This document shows, piece by piece, positions 1-7,498 of a DNA stretch of 64,000 nt. A program made the position numbers and the translations under genes. The notes under the pieces were generated by a model, which was not told where the DNA came from, did no database searches, and was given only the letters and a program-made list of their open reading frames with translations. How positions within the stretch are numbered: position 1 is the first letter of the stretch; the number at the start of each line of letters is the position of its first letter. The stretch is from Herminiimonas sp. (GTDB lineage: Bacteria > Pseudomonadota > Gammaproteobacteria > Burkholderiales > Burkholderiaceae_D): the NCBI GenBank assembly GCA_028292265.1, contig JAQGMR010000051.1, forward strand, positions 37,455 through 101,454. The letters are read 5' to 3'.

Positions 1-329
1 CACAACCTTAGGACGATAAAGGCCACAGCAGCGAACAGCAACGGCAATAGGGTTTTGGCGCCGAAATAGACCATTCGCGCATTCGGGTAGCGAATGCCTG
101 CAGATATGAATTTGATTCGCAACGGCGAAGACTCCCAATTTCCTTCCGGACTGGAAAGTTTGGCAAATGGTTTAACGATGTCCACCAATGTCTCTTTCCA
201 TTGTGATTTCTCCTCCGACCCCGAAAAAGACTGGACGCGCTGCTCTGCCTTCGTGGGGGTGAGCCAAATAATAAGCGCGCCAAAACCCAGAGCTACGGAC
301 AAAAAGATGAACGTGGGAAGAATAAGCAT
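1..329 (-). CDS. tadC: TadC, Flp pilus inner-membrane platform protein (3' part cut by window edge)
   Basis: Only the first about 109 codons are inside the window; the frame stays open to position 1. The start is the ATG at 329, 48 nt after the tadB stop in the same direction. The protein begins with a hydrophobic segment (residues 1-23, MLILPTFIFLSVALGFGALI), then a soluble stretch, and a second hydrophobic segment begins at about residue 92. This matches the N-terminus of TadC (T2SSF family), which with TadB forms the platform on which the TadA ATPase drives Flp pilus assembly. Position directly after tadB supports the call. No strong ribosome site precedes the ATG, suggesting coupling to tadB. 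The T2SSF core itself lies outside the window. Confidence 0.8.
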   Translation of the reverse strand, partial: MLILPTFIFLSVALGFGALIIWLTPTKAEQRVQSFSGSEEKSQWKETLVDIVKPFAKLSSPEGNWESSPLRIKFISAGIRYPNARMVYFGAKTLLPLLFAAVAFIVLRL

Positions 330-377
330 GATCGTAGCCTGATGAAAGTTGATGGCTTGGCCGTAGAAGTTCGCGCC

Positions 378-1370
378 TTAGACCCGAATTTTTATTATCT
401 TGACGATGATTAGGATTCCCAGGGCCATCATCACCAACATGTACTTGACAATGGTGACCCCCAATGGATCAGTCCACAACGGCGACATGAAACCCGGATT
501 GAAGATGTTTAAGAGGCCTGCCATTGCGAAGGGCATCAAACTTAGGATCCACGCGGACAATCGGCCTTCCGAGGAAAGCACTTTTATCTTATAGCGAAGT
601 TTCAGACGTTCTCGAACCAGACGGCTTAAATTCGTCAGAACTTCAGCGAGGTTGCCGCCAGACTCGCGCTGGATCATCACTGCAACGACGAAGTAACGCA
701 GATCCGTAGTAGGCACTCTTGTGCTGAGATTAGTTAGAGCCTGCTGAAGGGAAACGCCGAAATTGACTTCGTCGTGGACGATGCCAAACTCGCCGGCTAT
801 AGGCTCTGCCATCTCTTCTCCCAGCATCTGAAGGCTCGACGAGAAGGCATGCCCTGAGCGCAAAGCGCGGACCATCAGGTCGAGCCCATCGGGTAGCTGC
901 TCCTCAATCTTACGCAACCGCCGACTGCGCCGGTACGCCACATAAAGGCGCGGAACGGCCGCTGCAAGCGCGCCAAGGAGTAAACCCGTTAGGGCGGATT
1001 GGTGAGCGAGCGAGGTGACTGCGATGAAGATCGCGATGCCGAACATGGCAGAGATGAAGACCAGATTTGAGCCTGTCCAATCTAGCCCGGCCTGATGAAT
1101 GCTTCGCTGAAGGCGAGCGGCCCGCGGCATCCTTAGAAATAGCCGCTCCAACGTTGGAAGCTCCCTTAGCATGCGCTGCTTAAGTATACGCGTTCGCCCT
1201 GAAGCATCGAGGGATGCGGACAGCGCGCTCAACCGCTGCTGGAGCCTCTTCGCGCCAGCTCCCCGCTTGGACTGCCATAGGATTACCAGCCCCTCGATTG
1301 TCAGAAGCACCGTCACGAAAACCAGCACCGACATGATCAGGAGAGAATCGCTTCCAATAAACTGCGGCAT
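378..1370 (-). CDS. tadB: TadB, Flp pilus inner-membrane platform protein
   Basis: 330 residues, the usual TadB length. It starts with a membrane segment (about residues 10-32), has two central hydrophobic segments (about 105-145), a T2SSF domain (about 165-295, with a typical SLQQAL and RESGGNLAEVL region) and C-terminal membrane helices ending KIIKIRV. TadB and TadC are the GspF/PilC-like proteins of the Tad system and sit in the inner membrane. The start is 12 nt after the tadA stop, so the genes are clearly cotranscribed. Identification is by domain pattern plus position between tadA and tadC. Confidence 0.93.
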   Translation of the reverse strand: MPQFIGSDSLLIMSVLVFVTVLLTIEGLVILWQSKRGAGAKRLQQRLSALSASLDASGRTRILKQRMLRELPTLERLFLRMPRAARLQRSIHQAGLDWTGSNLVFISAMFGIAIFIAVTSLAHQSALTGLLLGALAAAVPRLYVAYRRSRRLRKIEEQLPDGLDLMVRALRSGHAFSSSLQMLGEEMAEPIAGEFGIVHDEVNFGVSLQQALTNLSTRVPTTDLRYFVVAVMIQRESGGNLAEVLTNLSRLVRERLKLRYKIKVLSSEGRLSAWILSLMPFAMAGLLNIFNPGFMSPLWTDPLGVTIVKYMLVMMALGILIIVKIIKIRV

Positions 1371-1382
1371 GATTGGTTTCCT

Positions 1383-2729
1383 TCAGAGGTAGTGCTTGGT
1401 CGGGTCAAACATGCTGTCCGCGAGCAAAATGCCAAACGATTCCAGACGTGAGGAGAACTTCGGCCGAATCCCCGTGGCGTGGAAATGGCCAATGATGTTG
1501 CCCTGGCTGTCGATGCCGGTTTGCCGGTACGCGAAGATTTCCTGCATGGTGATGATCTCTCCCTCCATGCCAGTAATTTCCTGGATGCTGGTGACCTTGC
1601 GCTTGCCATCAATCAGTCGCAGCTGCTGGATAATCACCGTGATTGCCGACGCGATCTGTTGGCGCGCTGCCTTATGTGGAAGATTCAGGTTTGCCATGCC
1701 GATCATATTTTCAAGCCGTGACAGCGCATCGCGCGGCGTGTTGGCGTGGATCGTGGTAAGCGACCCCTCATGCCCTGTATTCATGGCCTGCAGCATGTCC
1801 ACCGCTTCAGCACCGCGTACTTCACCAATGACGATCCGGTCGGGCCGCATTCGCAAGGCATTACGGACCAGTGCACGGGCATTGATTTCACCCTTGCCCT
1901 CGATGTTCGTGGGCCTGCTCTCCATTCGGACGACGTGTGGCTGCTGTAGCTGCAGTTCCGCGGCATCTTCGATGGTGACAATGCGCTCCGACGCCGGTAT
2001 GTACCCGGAAAGAATGTTCAGCAAGGTGGTCTTGCCGGCACCGGTGCCACCAGAGATCAAGATGTTTACCTTCGCCTTGGCCAGACCTTCGAGGATCATG
2101 GCCATCTCTGGCGTCAAGGTTTTTAAATCGTCGACCAGGTCCTCCATCTTCAGTGGTATATGAGCGAAGCGCCGAATCGACATCATCGGTCCGTCCAGCG
2201 CGATAGGGGGGATTACCGCATTGACGCGGGATCCGTCCGGTAGCCTGGCATCCACCATCGGGCTTGACTCGTCGATCCGCCGTCCGACAAGGGAGACGAT
2301 CTTGTCGATAATGCGAAGCAGATGCTTTTCGTCGGTAAATGTGACGTTGCTCAGTTCCAGTCTGCCATGACGCTCGACATAGATGCTGTCGAAGCGATTA
2401 ACTAGAATATCTGACACCGTCGGGTCGGCCATCAACAGTTCTATTGGACCGAAGCCAAGCATTTCATGCTGAATGTCCCGTATGAGCGTACGACGTTCAA
2501 GGTCGTTGACCGCTGCCTGTTCATCGTCGAGCAGACGCTCGACCATCGTTGCGATCTCCTGTCGCAACTGTTCCGGCCTCAGGGTCTCGAGAATCGCAAG
2601 GTCGGACTGCTCCAATAGTTTAAGGTGGATCCTGCCCTTTAGCTGCTTGTATGCTTCGCTTGGGCCCTGGTTCTCTGCCGGCCCGCTAGGCACGGAGCGA
2701 ACGGCAGTCAGTTTTTCGCGGAATGACAT
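1383..2729 (-). CDS. tadA: TadA/CpaF, Flp pilus assembly ATPase
   Basis: 448 residues from the ATG at 2729, chosen because AAAGGAC lies a few nt upstream; an earlier in-frame ATG at 2783 has no such site. It is a type II/IV secretion hexameric ATPase: an N-terminal domain (about 30-130), Walker [12 protein letters not shown] (about 225-235), an Asp box, the Walker B region [13 protein letters not shown] and a His box [16 protein letters not shown]. It powers extension, and in Tad systems probably also retraction, of Flp pili from the cytoplasmic face. It follows cpaE and precedes tadB in one operon. Confidence 0.96.
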   Translation of the reverse strand: MSFREKLTAVRSVPSGPAENQGPSEAYKQLKGRIHLKLLEQSDLAILETLRPEQLRQEIATMVERLLDDEQAAVNDLERRTLIRDIQHEMLGFGPIELLMADPTVSDILVNRFDSIYVERHGRLELSNVTFTDEKHLLRIIDKIVSLVGRRIDESSPMVDARLPDGSRVNAVIPPIALDGPMMSIRRFAHIPLKMEDLVDDLKTLTPEMAMILEGLAKAKVNILISGGTGAGKTTLLNILSGYIPASERIVTIEDAAELQLQQPHVVRMESRPTNIEGKGEINARALVRNALRMRPDRIVIGEVRGAEAVDMLQAMNTGHEGSLTTIHANTPRDALSRLENMIGMANLNLPHKAARQQIASAITVIIQQLRLIDGKRKVTSIQEITGMEGEIITMQEIFAYRQTGIDSQGNIIGHFHATGIRPKFSSRLESFGILLADSMFDPTKHYL

Positions 2730-2819
2730 GAAAGTCCTTTGTTTGGTCCTGCTGCGACTGATTGAAGCACCGCGGCACGGCAAAAAGCATGGATATCGCT
2801 TGGCATAAAGCCCTTAGCC

Positions 2820-3971
2820 TCAGGCGCGCCTGAAAAGCCGCCCAAGTACTCCCTGGCCGTCTTCGACGCGAGGGCTCAGTGTCGTGACCAATTCAGCGAG
2901 ATTTCTCGCAACGGCATTGGATCGGGCAGTTTGTACTAGAGCGCTTCCATGGTTGATAGAGGCATTCACGTCTTTGTAGGAATTGGGCACAGTGTGCAAC
3001 CTATGGGCGCCGAGGGAGCGCTGGATGGCGTCCACCCCGATGTCGCCGCTGCGCTCGAAGCGGTTGACCAGCAATTCTATTTTTTCTGTTGAATAGTCAA
3101 GCGACCGGAATACCGCAAGCAGCCTGCTCGCATTGCGCAAATGCGGCAGGCCGGCCTGCAGGACGGGGAAAATACGGTAAGCGCGATCGAGCGCCTTGAT
3201 GGTCAGTGGGTCGAGCGTACGTGCCATGTCAAGCACGACGAAGTCGTATTGCATCACCGCCTGTTTTAATATGGCTTCGATATGCTCCGGCTTCACTTCC
3301 ATGGCCGCTGAGGGGTCATCAGGTGCAGCCAAGATGCTGAAGTTAGGCGTAACTCGTACAGCCGCCGCAGCGAGGAATGACGAGTCCAGACGGCTGATGT
3401 CACGTGCCACATCGGCAATCGTTACCGGTGCTTTGCCGTCGTGCAGGAAAGATAGAGCGTCGCCGAACTGCAGGTTGAGGTCGATCAGCAATACGCTTTT
3501 CGACGCCGCTAGCTGATAGCCAAAGTTCGTTGCAAGGAAGGTGGCGCCGCATCCACCCTTGCACGGCATGAAGGCTAGAATTTTGCCTGGGCTCCGCCCG
3601 TGCGGCACTGCCAATTTGGACGCGATCCGCTGCACGGCTGCATCTAGCGCAGCCGGGGAAGCCGGCGAAGGGAGCACCTCGCGTACCCCCGCGCGCATCG
3701 ACCGAATCAGGAATTCGGGCGTATTCGTGGAGCACAGCAAAACGACCGCGACGCCAGGAAAATGCGTCGTGACGTATTCCACTTGGTCGAGTTCGTTCAC
3801 ATCGCAGCACATGCCTTCAACAATCATCAGGTCCGGCTGCTCCTGCTCCGCCATGCCACGCATCCTGCTTTTGCCTCCTTCGGCGAGAACAACGGAGTGG
3901 GATGCGGCTCCGAGACAACGTGCCATTTCCTGCATGCTGCTTCTGCTTGGAGAAATAACGGCGATCTTCAT
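2820..3971 (-). CDS. cpaE: CpaE/TadZ, Flp pilus localisation ATPase (ParA/MinD family)
   Basis: 383 residues with a good ribosome site (AGAGGAC) before the ATG. Residues 1-120 resemble a receiver-like domain without a classical phosphoacceptor pattern; residues 130-370 form a MinD/ParA-type P-loop domain. The Walker motif reads CKGGCGATFLATN: the GG-x-G-x-T frame is present but the lysine usually found before the Thr is Ala. Such deviant motifs are known in the TadZ/CpaE family. The family marks the pole or site where the Tad apparatus assembles. The gene lies between the second tadE-like gene and tadA. Confidence 0.93.
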   Translation of the reverse strand: MKIAVISPSRSSMQEMARCLGAASHSVVLAEGGKSRMRGMAEQEQPDLMIVEGMCCDVNELDQVEYVTTHFPGVAVVLLCSTNTPEFLIRSMRAGVREVLPSPASPAALDAAVQRIASKLAVPHGRSPGKILAFMPCKGGCGATFLATNFGYQLAASKSVLLIDLNLQFGDALSFLHDGKAPVTIADVARDISRLDSSFLAAAAVRVTPNFSILAAPDDPSAAMEVKPEHIEAILKQAVMQYDFVVLDMARTLDPLTIKALDRAYRIFPVLQAGLPHLRNASRLLAVFRSLDYSTEKIELLVNRFERSGDIGVDAIQRSLGAHRLHTVPNSYKDVNASINHGSALVQTARSNAVARNLAELVTTLSPRVEDGQGVLGRLFRRA

Positions 3972-3988
3972 TCTTGTCCTCTAGTTGG

Positions 3989-4420
3989 TTAGCAGATGGT
4001 TCCGCTGTGTGAATCCTGCCGCATGATTTCGCGTGGAAGGTAGGTGGAGAAGCTGGGCATTGGTATAGCGGCGAACGACGCAACTCCCACTATTGGGGAT
4101 ATCCATTGAAAATTAAGACCGGTAATGGTGACAGTTACCCCTTCGCACGTGGCAGTCGTGCATGAGTTCGGACTCCAGGCGAGATTGATGGTGGCGATTT
4201 GCGGAAGCAGTCCCTGCATCTTCGCAAGCACCGCGGGAGTATTAGCGCCGTCACCGCAGACCACCGCATAGCGCGCTCCAGCGCGTGCCGCTTCGTTCGC
4301 TGCGCTCCACATGAAGAGCATGCGGCTGAAGTCCACGATCCCGAACATAAATGTACAAAGGATTAGCAGCGCGAAGCAGAATTCGACCACTGTGCTTCCA
4401 GATTCATTTTTTCGGTTCAT
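3989..4420 (-). CDS. TadE-like pseudopilin (TadF position)
   Basis: 143 residues. The N-terminus has a class III prepilin-peptidase site, ESG|STVVEF (cut after Gly, Glu at +5, Phe at +6), followed by a hydrophobic helix (residues 9-29), then a periplasmic domain with several cysteines. This is the TadE-like domain pattern; from gene order it may fill the TadF role. The start ATG overlaps the stop of the preceding tadE-like gene (ATGA, 4 nt), so translation is coupled. CpaA, encoded in the same locus, is the likely processing peptidase. TadE/TadF pseudopilins are needed for Flp pilus assembly but are not the main subunit. Confidence 0.88.
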   Translation of the reverse strand: MNRKNESGSTVVEFCFALLILCTFMFGIVDFSRMLFMWSAANEAARAGARYAVVCGDGANTPAVLAKMQGLLPQIATINLAWSPNSCTTATCEGVTVTITGLNFQWISPIVGVASFAAIPMPSFSTYLPREIMRQDSHSGTIC

Positions 4421-4863
4421 ATGGGGCTCCGCATTGTTGCGGCGATAGGACTGTAGGTCAGTACGCCGGGCGTATTGGCGCTACCAAAGTTGTCGCCGTA
4501 TGCACTCGTAAATAAGAACCGGAACTCGTAGCCCGTTACGCTGACGGTCACGGTGTTGATAACAGGGTCGGTCCCCACCGTCTGCCATGTTGGCGCGGGC
4601 ACATTCGCCACGGTGAGGCCCCGGGCCAGCGGGGTACCGGTTCCGAGCGTATTGCCGTAGACGACAAGATTTCTCGCCTCAACTATCTTCGTTCCTGGGC
4701 TTTGCGTAGAGAGATAGCGGGCGGCGTCGCGAACCGACTTGGTGAGAGTGTTGTACTGGTAAAGCGCCCGACCGAACTCAGTCGTAATGAACGTCATGAT
4801 TAGCAGCATTGGAAGAATCAATGCCAGCTCGATTAATGCAACTCCGCTTTGCCGTGCTCTCAT
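4417..4863 (-). CDS. tadE: TadE-like pseudopilin
   Basis: 148 residues from the ATG at 4863, preceded by a GAGG ribosome site; an upstream in-frame extension to 4980 would run into tadG and lacks a site. The N-terminus MRARQSGVALIELALILP carries the prepilin motif SG|VALIEL (Glu at +5) and a hydrophobic helix, then a periplasmic domain rich in Thr/Val. It is one of two tandem TadE-domain genes, the other starting in the overlapping ATGA. Gene order (tadG-tadE-tadE-cpaE) supports assignment to the Flp apparatus. Confidence 0.9.
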   Translation of the reverse strand: MRARQSGVALIELALILPMLLIMTFITTEFGRALYQYNTLTKSVRDAARYLSTQSPGTKIVEARNLVVYGNTLGTGTPLARGLTVANVPAPTWQTVGTDPVINTVTVSVTGYEFRFLFTSAYGDNFGSANTPGVLTYSPIAATMRSPI

Positions 4864-4870
4864 GTCGTCC

Positions 4871-6151
4871 TCACCTGACCAGGACAGGGACCAGCGGACC
4901 GGCTGTTCCGCCGGGAATGCCGTTTGTTGTGCATGGGCTGCTGGGGCTGCCGGCCAAGCCACGGTATTCCAAGTGCGCATTGGCTTGAGGGCCGGTCAAA
5001 GGTTCCAGCATGAACATGCAAGCGTAGTCGGTCACCCTTGAGGAGGCGTCGATCACTGGAACCACAACCAACCGTCGACTGTAACCATATGTCATGTGCT
5101 CGCCACCGGTCCCAGGGGTCGCTAGGGTTTTAAAGCTGTTGAGAGCATTTTGATCATTGAAAGCGATACGGCTCCCGTCTTTCAGGTTGGTGCCAGCATC
5201 ATCAAAGGAGGAGTATTTACCGCGCTTAATCAGGTAATTCTCAGCAGTGGGGTCCGACCCGGTGGCCGGCTGGCCCGCAAACGCGTTTTGCGGCGGCAAA
5301 TTTCTCCAGTTCACCCCTGTGTATGCGTATCCGGTAAAGTCAGGGTGATTGATTGAAGGGAGTTCGTTGTTCTTGTAGATACCGAAGCGGTAATTCCATG
5401 GCGTATCTACCGCTGTTTGAGCGCCGGGAGTACCCAGGACGTCTCCGATCCTGGTGCCGCACGAGCCCCCCTCGGACAATTCCTTCTTTGTTTCATTGGC
5501 GCTGTTGCTGCCGTCAAGGTTGTACCATCCAAGTTCACCCGAACCCGGTGTACGGTTTCCGAACACAGTGACCCATTCACCTATCAGAAAATTGAAGTTG
5601 TTTCCAGCGTTGCCGCCAGCCTTTGCCTTTAATGCAACCGGTATCGGACAGGTCGTTTGCGCGCTGCCACGAGTCGCGACAGCAAAGGCGCCGACATTCT
5701 GCGTAGTGGGAAAGGTCGTAGTGTTACCGGAAAAAACGCCCAGCATTTGCAGCAGCCATAGGCGGACGTCCGGCTGGGTGTGTGTACATTCTGCGTACCT
5801 TGCGGCCAGCGCGGAGGTAGTCGGCGTGTAGGTTGAGTCCCGGTACGTGATGTTTGCATCAACGATCATGCCCTTGCCGCCCCATGTGGCGGACTGCATA
5901 TCGACCCGGTTCAGGTTGCCCGCCGTCCTCCCGGCGCTAGAGGCGCGCGTTTTCGCGTCAGCCAGCCCGTCCAATTCCTGGGCCGCTGCGAGTGCACAAC
6001 TATCCATGGCTGTCTGCAATTCCGACTTGACGATGAAGAGACGTCCGAAGTCAAGCGCAATGCCCATGAATCCAAGCAAAAAGAACAGCATGAGCGCGAC
6101 CGTAATGATTACGGCGCCGTCTTGTCGGCTGTGAGCATGGGTGTGGTACAT
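4871..6151 (-). CDS. tadG: TadG-like Flp pilus protein (TadE/TadG N-terminal domain)
   Basis: 426 residues. The N-terminus has the TadG feature SRQDGAVIITVALMLFFLLG, a hydrophobic helix in which the usual Glu+5 of pilins is replaced by Thr, followed by residues (DFGRLFIVKSELQTAMDSCALAAA) typical of the 'putative Flp pilus-assembly TadE/G-like' domain. The rest is a large extracytoplasmic region with paired cysteines and no von Willebrand domain that I can see, so it is shorter than classical TadG. It ends 7 nt before tadE and begins 135 nt after flp2, in the same direction. Confidence 0.85.
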   Translation of the reverse strand: MYHTHAHSRQDGAVIITVALMLFFLLGFMGIALDFGRLFIVKSELQTAMDSCALAAAQELDGLADAKTRASSAGRTAGNLNRVDMQSATWGGKGMIVDANITYRDSTYTPTTSALAARYAECTHTQPDVRLWLLQMLGVFSGNTTTFPTTQNVGAFAVATRGSAQTTCPIPVALKAKAGGNAGNNFNFLIGEWVTVFGNRTPGSGELGWYNLDGSNSANETKKELSEGGSCGTRIGDVLGTPGAQTAVDTPWNYRFGIYKNNELPSINHPDFTGYAYTGVNWRNLPPQNAFAGQPATGSDPTAENYLIKRGKYSSFDDAGTNLKDGSRIAFNDQNALNSFKTLATPGTGGEHMTYGYSRRLVVVPVIDASSRVTDYACMFMLEPLTGPQANAHLEYRGLAGSPSSPCTTNGIPGGTAGPLVPVLVR

Positions 6152-6286
6152 GAGTTAGCCTCTTGCACAACTTTGAATTCAAATTGACTAAGACAATGCT
6201 TGGAAAGAGCGTTACTGTACGGCCGCTCAAACGGTTGTGTGCAGCCCAGCGCAATACGCGCTAGGCTGCCCATTGAGAGTGGCCTT

Positions 6287-6493
6287 TTATAGACACGCGG
6301 GACCAGATCCGAGACATGTAGCGACACGGCCGATAAAGCCAGTAAAGCTCGTGCCGGTAAGACCGCGAAGTGCGATCACCAAAGTGATCGACACGACCGC
6401 GATGATGAGTGCATATTCGATCACTTGTGCGCCGTCTTCTTCCACGGTGAAGGAGCGGACCGAATGATTCATTGCTGTGAATAGCTTGTTCAT
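6287..6493 (-). CDS. flp: Flp family type IVb pilin, copy 2
   Basis: 68 residues. Prepilin site EEDG|AQVIEYALIIAVVS with Glu+5 and Tyr+6, the hallmark of Flp major pilins; mature length about 47 residues. A ribosome site (AGAGGG) precedes the ATG. It is about 88% identical to copy 1 (8 differences by eye, mostly in the leader). The mature C-terminus contains two cysteines in CLGSGPACL, which is less common for Flp pilins and could form a disulphide. Either copy could be the main subunit. Confidence 0.95.
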   Translation of the reverse strand: MNKLFTAMNHSVRSFTVEEDGAQVIEYALIIAVVSITLVIALRGLTGTSFTGFIGRVATCLGSGPACL

Positions 6494-6838
6494 TTGCTTT
6501 ACCCTCTATATGTTAAGTAAGTTGACAAGTACTGCCCGGTGCTGCCTTCTTCGACTACCGCCCTGCACTATCGATTACCAACGCAGCTGGACCGCATTGT
6601 CTAGAAGTCGCCAGTTGCTCGGAGACGGTTACTTCGATGCCACGCGACTTAACGATGCATGGAAGCGAAACATGGCGTCTCCGCAGACGTCTCTTGCGTG
6701 CCGAAGTCTGGTCCGCTTCTTGTGGCCCACGCCGACGACGACACCGAAACAGCAGTCGGGGCCAATTCAGACGCTGTGCCTGCCTGGACAGGGACTTGCG
6801 TACAGGGTCCAGTAGCGCCGTAATGTGATGGAACTGAT
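6494..6838. other. 345-bp gap between the two flp genes
   Basis: No convincing coding sequence. The end next to flp2 is AT-richer (TTGTCAACTTACTTAACATA on the minus strand) and probably carries a separate promoter or leader for flp2, but the -35/-10 spacing I can draw is not canonical. I see no duplication of the flanking upstream region of flp1. Confidence 0.4.
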
Positions 6839-7045
6839 CTATAGGCACGCCGGCCCCGATCCAAGACACGTAGCGACACGCCCGATGAAGCCAGTAAAGC
6901 TGGCGCCGGTAAGGTCGCGTAGCGCAATCACCAGGGTGATTGACACGACGGCGATGATGAGCGCGTACTCGATTACTTGCGCGCCCTTCTCCTCCTTCGC
7001 GAAGGAACGGGCGGAACGATTCATTGCCGTATAAAGCTTGTTCAT
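6839..7045 (-). CDS. flp: Flp family type IVb pilin, copy 1
   Basis: 68 residues from the ATG at 7045 (ribosome site GGAGGG 8 nt upstream); a longer in-frame start at 7084 has no site and would lengthen the leader. Leader ends EEKG, mature protein begins AQVIEYALIIAVVS. The mature region differs from copy 2 at only two positions (Gly/Asp and Thr/Ala after the hydrophobic helix). Two C-terminal cysteines as in copy 2. Being first after the secretin/lipoprotein genes and having the stronger ribosome site, it may be the main subunit. Confidence 0.96.
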   Translation of the reverse strand: MNKLYTAMNRSARSFAKEEKGAQVIEYALIIAVVSITLVIALRDLTGASFTGFIGRVATCLGSGPACL

Positions 7046-7063
7046 GTGTATTGCCCTCCGAAT

Positions 7064-7085
7064 GTTGATGATTAAAAAGATCAAC
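7064..7085 (-). promoter_or_regulatory. Inverted repeat in the flp1 leader
   Basis: GTTGAT and ATCAAC arms (6 bp, perfect) separated by a 10-nt A/T-rich core, ending about 19 nt before the flp1 start. It could be an operator half-site pair or a small hairpin in the 5' leader just upstream of the GGAGGG ribosome site. The function is not determined by sequence alone. Confidence 0.35.
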
Positions 7086-7187
7086 TTCTACTTCCCCGTT
7101 GCTGGTGCGCCGTCCGCTATGATTCTGTAACTCGATCCACGCCACTGAAACGGCTTTCCCTTTTGGACGCCCGCAGTTTCAAGACTG

Positions 7188-7463
7188 TTACTGCCCTCTG
7201 CCGTTTCCTATGCTGCCCCCAATGTTGATCACATTGGTCACCGGCGGCGGCGCCTTAAACGTACTTTCGTAACGCACCATCGCCTCCCGCGCCGACCGGC
7301 CGTCCATACCGAGCGCCTGGTCCGTATTCGATCCGGCCTCGGGGTGCAGCGTCATCTGCATACGCGCACTCCGTACGGCATCGCCGAACTTGGCGTCGTA
7401 GTTAGGCGTGGTCGAGCATCCGGCCACGACGGTGAGTAGCAGTGGTAACGCGATCCGTTTCAT
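7188..7463 (-). CDS. Small lipoprotein of the tad locus
   Basis: 91 residues from the ATG at 7463 (an ATG also lies at 7466). GGAGG sits 5 nt before the 7463 codon, an ideal distance. The leader MKRIALPLLLTVVAGC ends in a lipobox (VAGC), so the mature protein should be outer-membrane anchored. The soluble part begins STTPNYDAKFGDAVRSA, a pattern I associate with short 'pilus assembly' lipoproteins between the secretin and flp genes of Burkholderiales tad loci. It occupies the place where RcpB/CpaD lies in other systems but is far shorter; a pilotin-like or secretin-partner role is inference. Confidence 0.8.
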   Translation of the reverse strand: MKRIALPLLLTVVAGCSTTPNYDAKFGDAVRSARMQMTLHPEAGSNTDQALGMDGRSAREAMVRYESTFKAPPPVTNVINIGGSIGNGRGQ

Positions 7464-7498
7464 CATGTCCTCCAATTATTTTGGTACAGCCTCTGTCC

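Noticed and set aside
8..283. 91-codon minus-strand frame at the left edge
   Set aside because: It is an out-of-frame shadow of the tadC N-terminus, which has the expected membrane segment and position after tadB.
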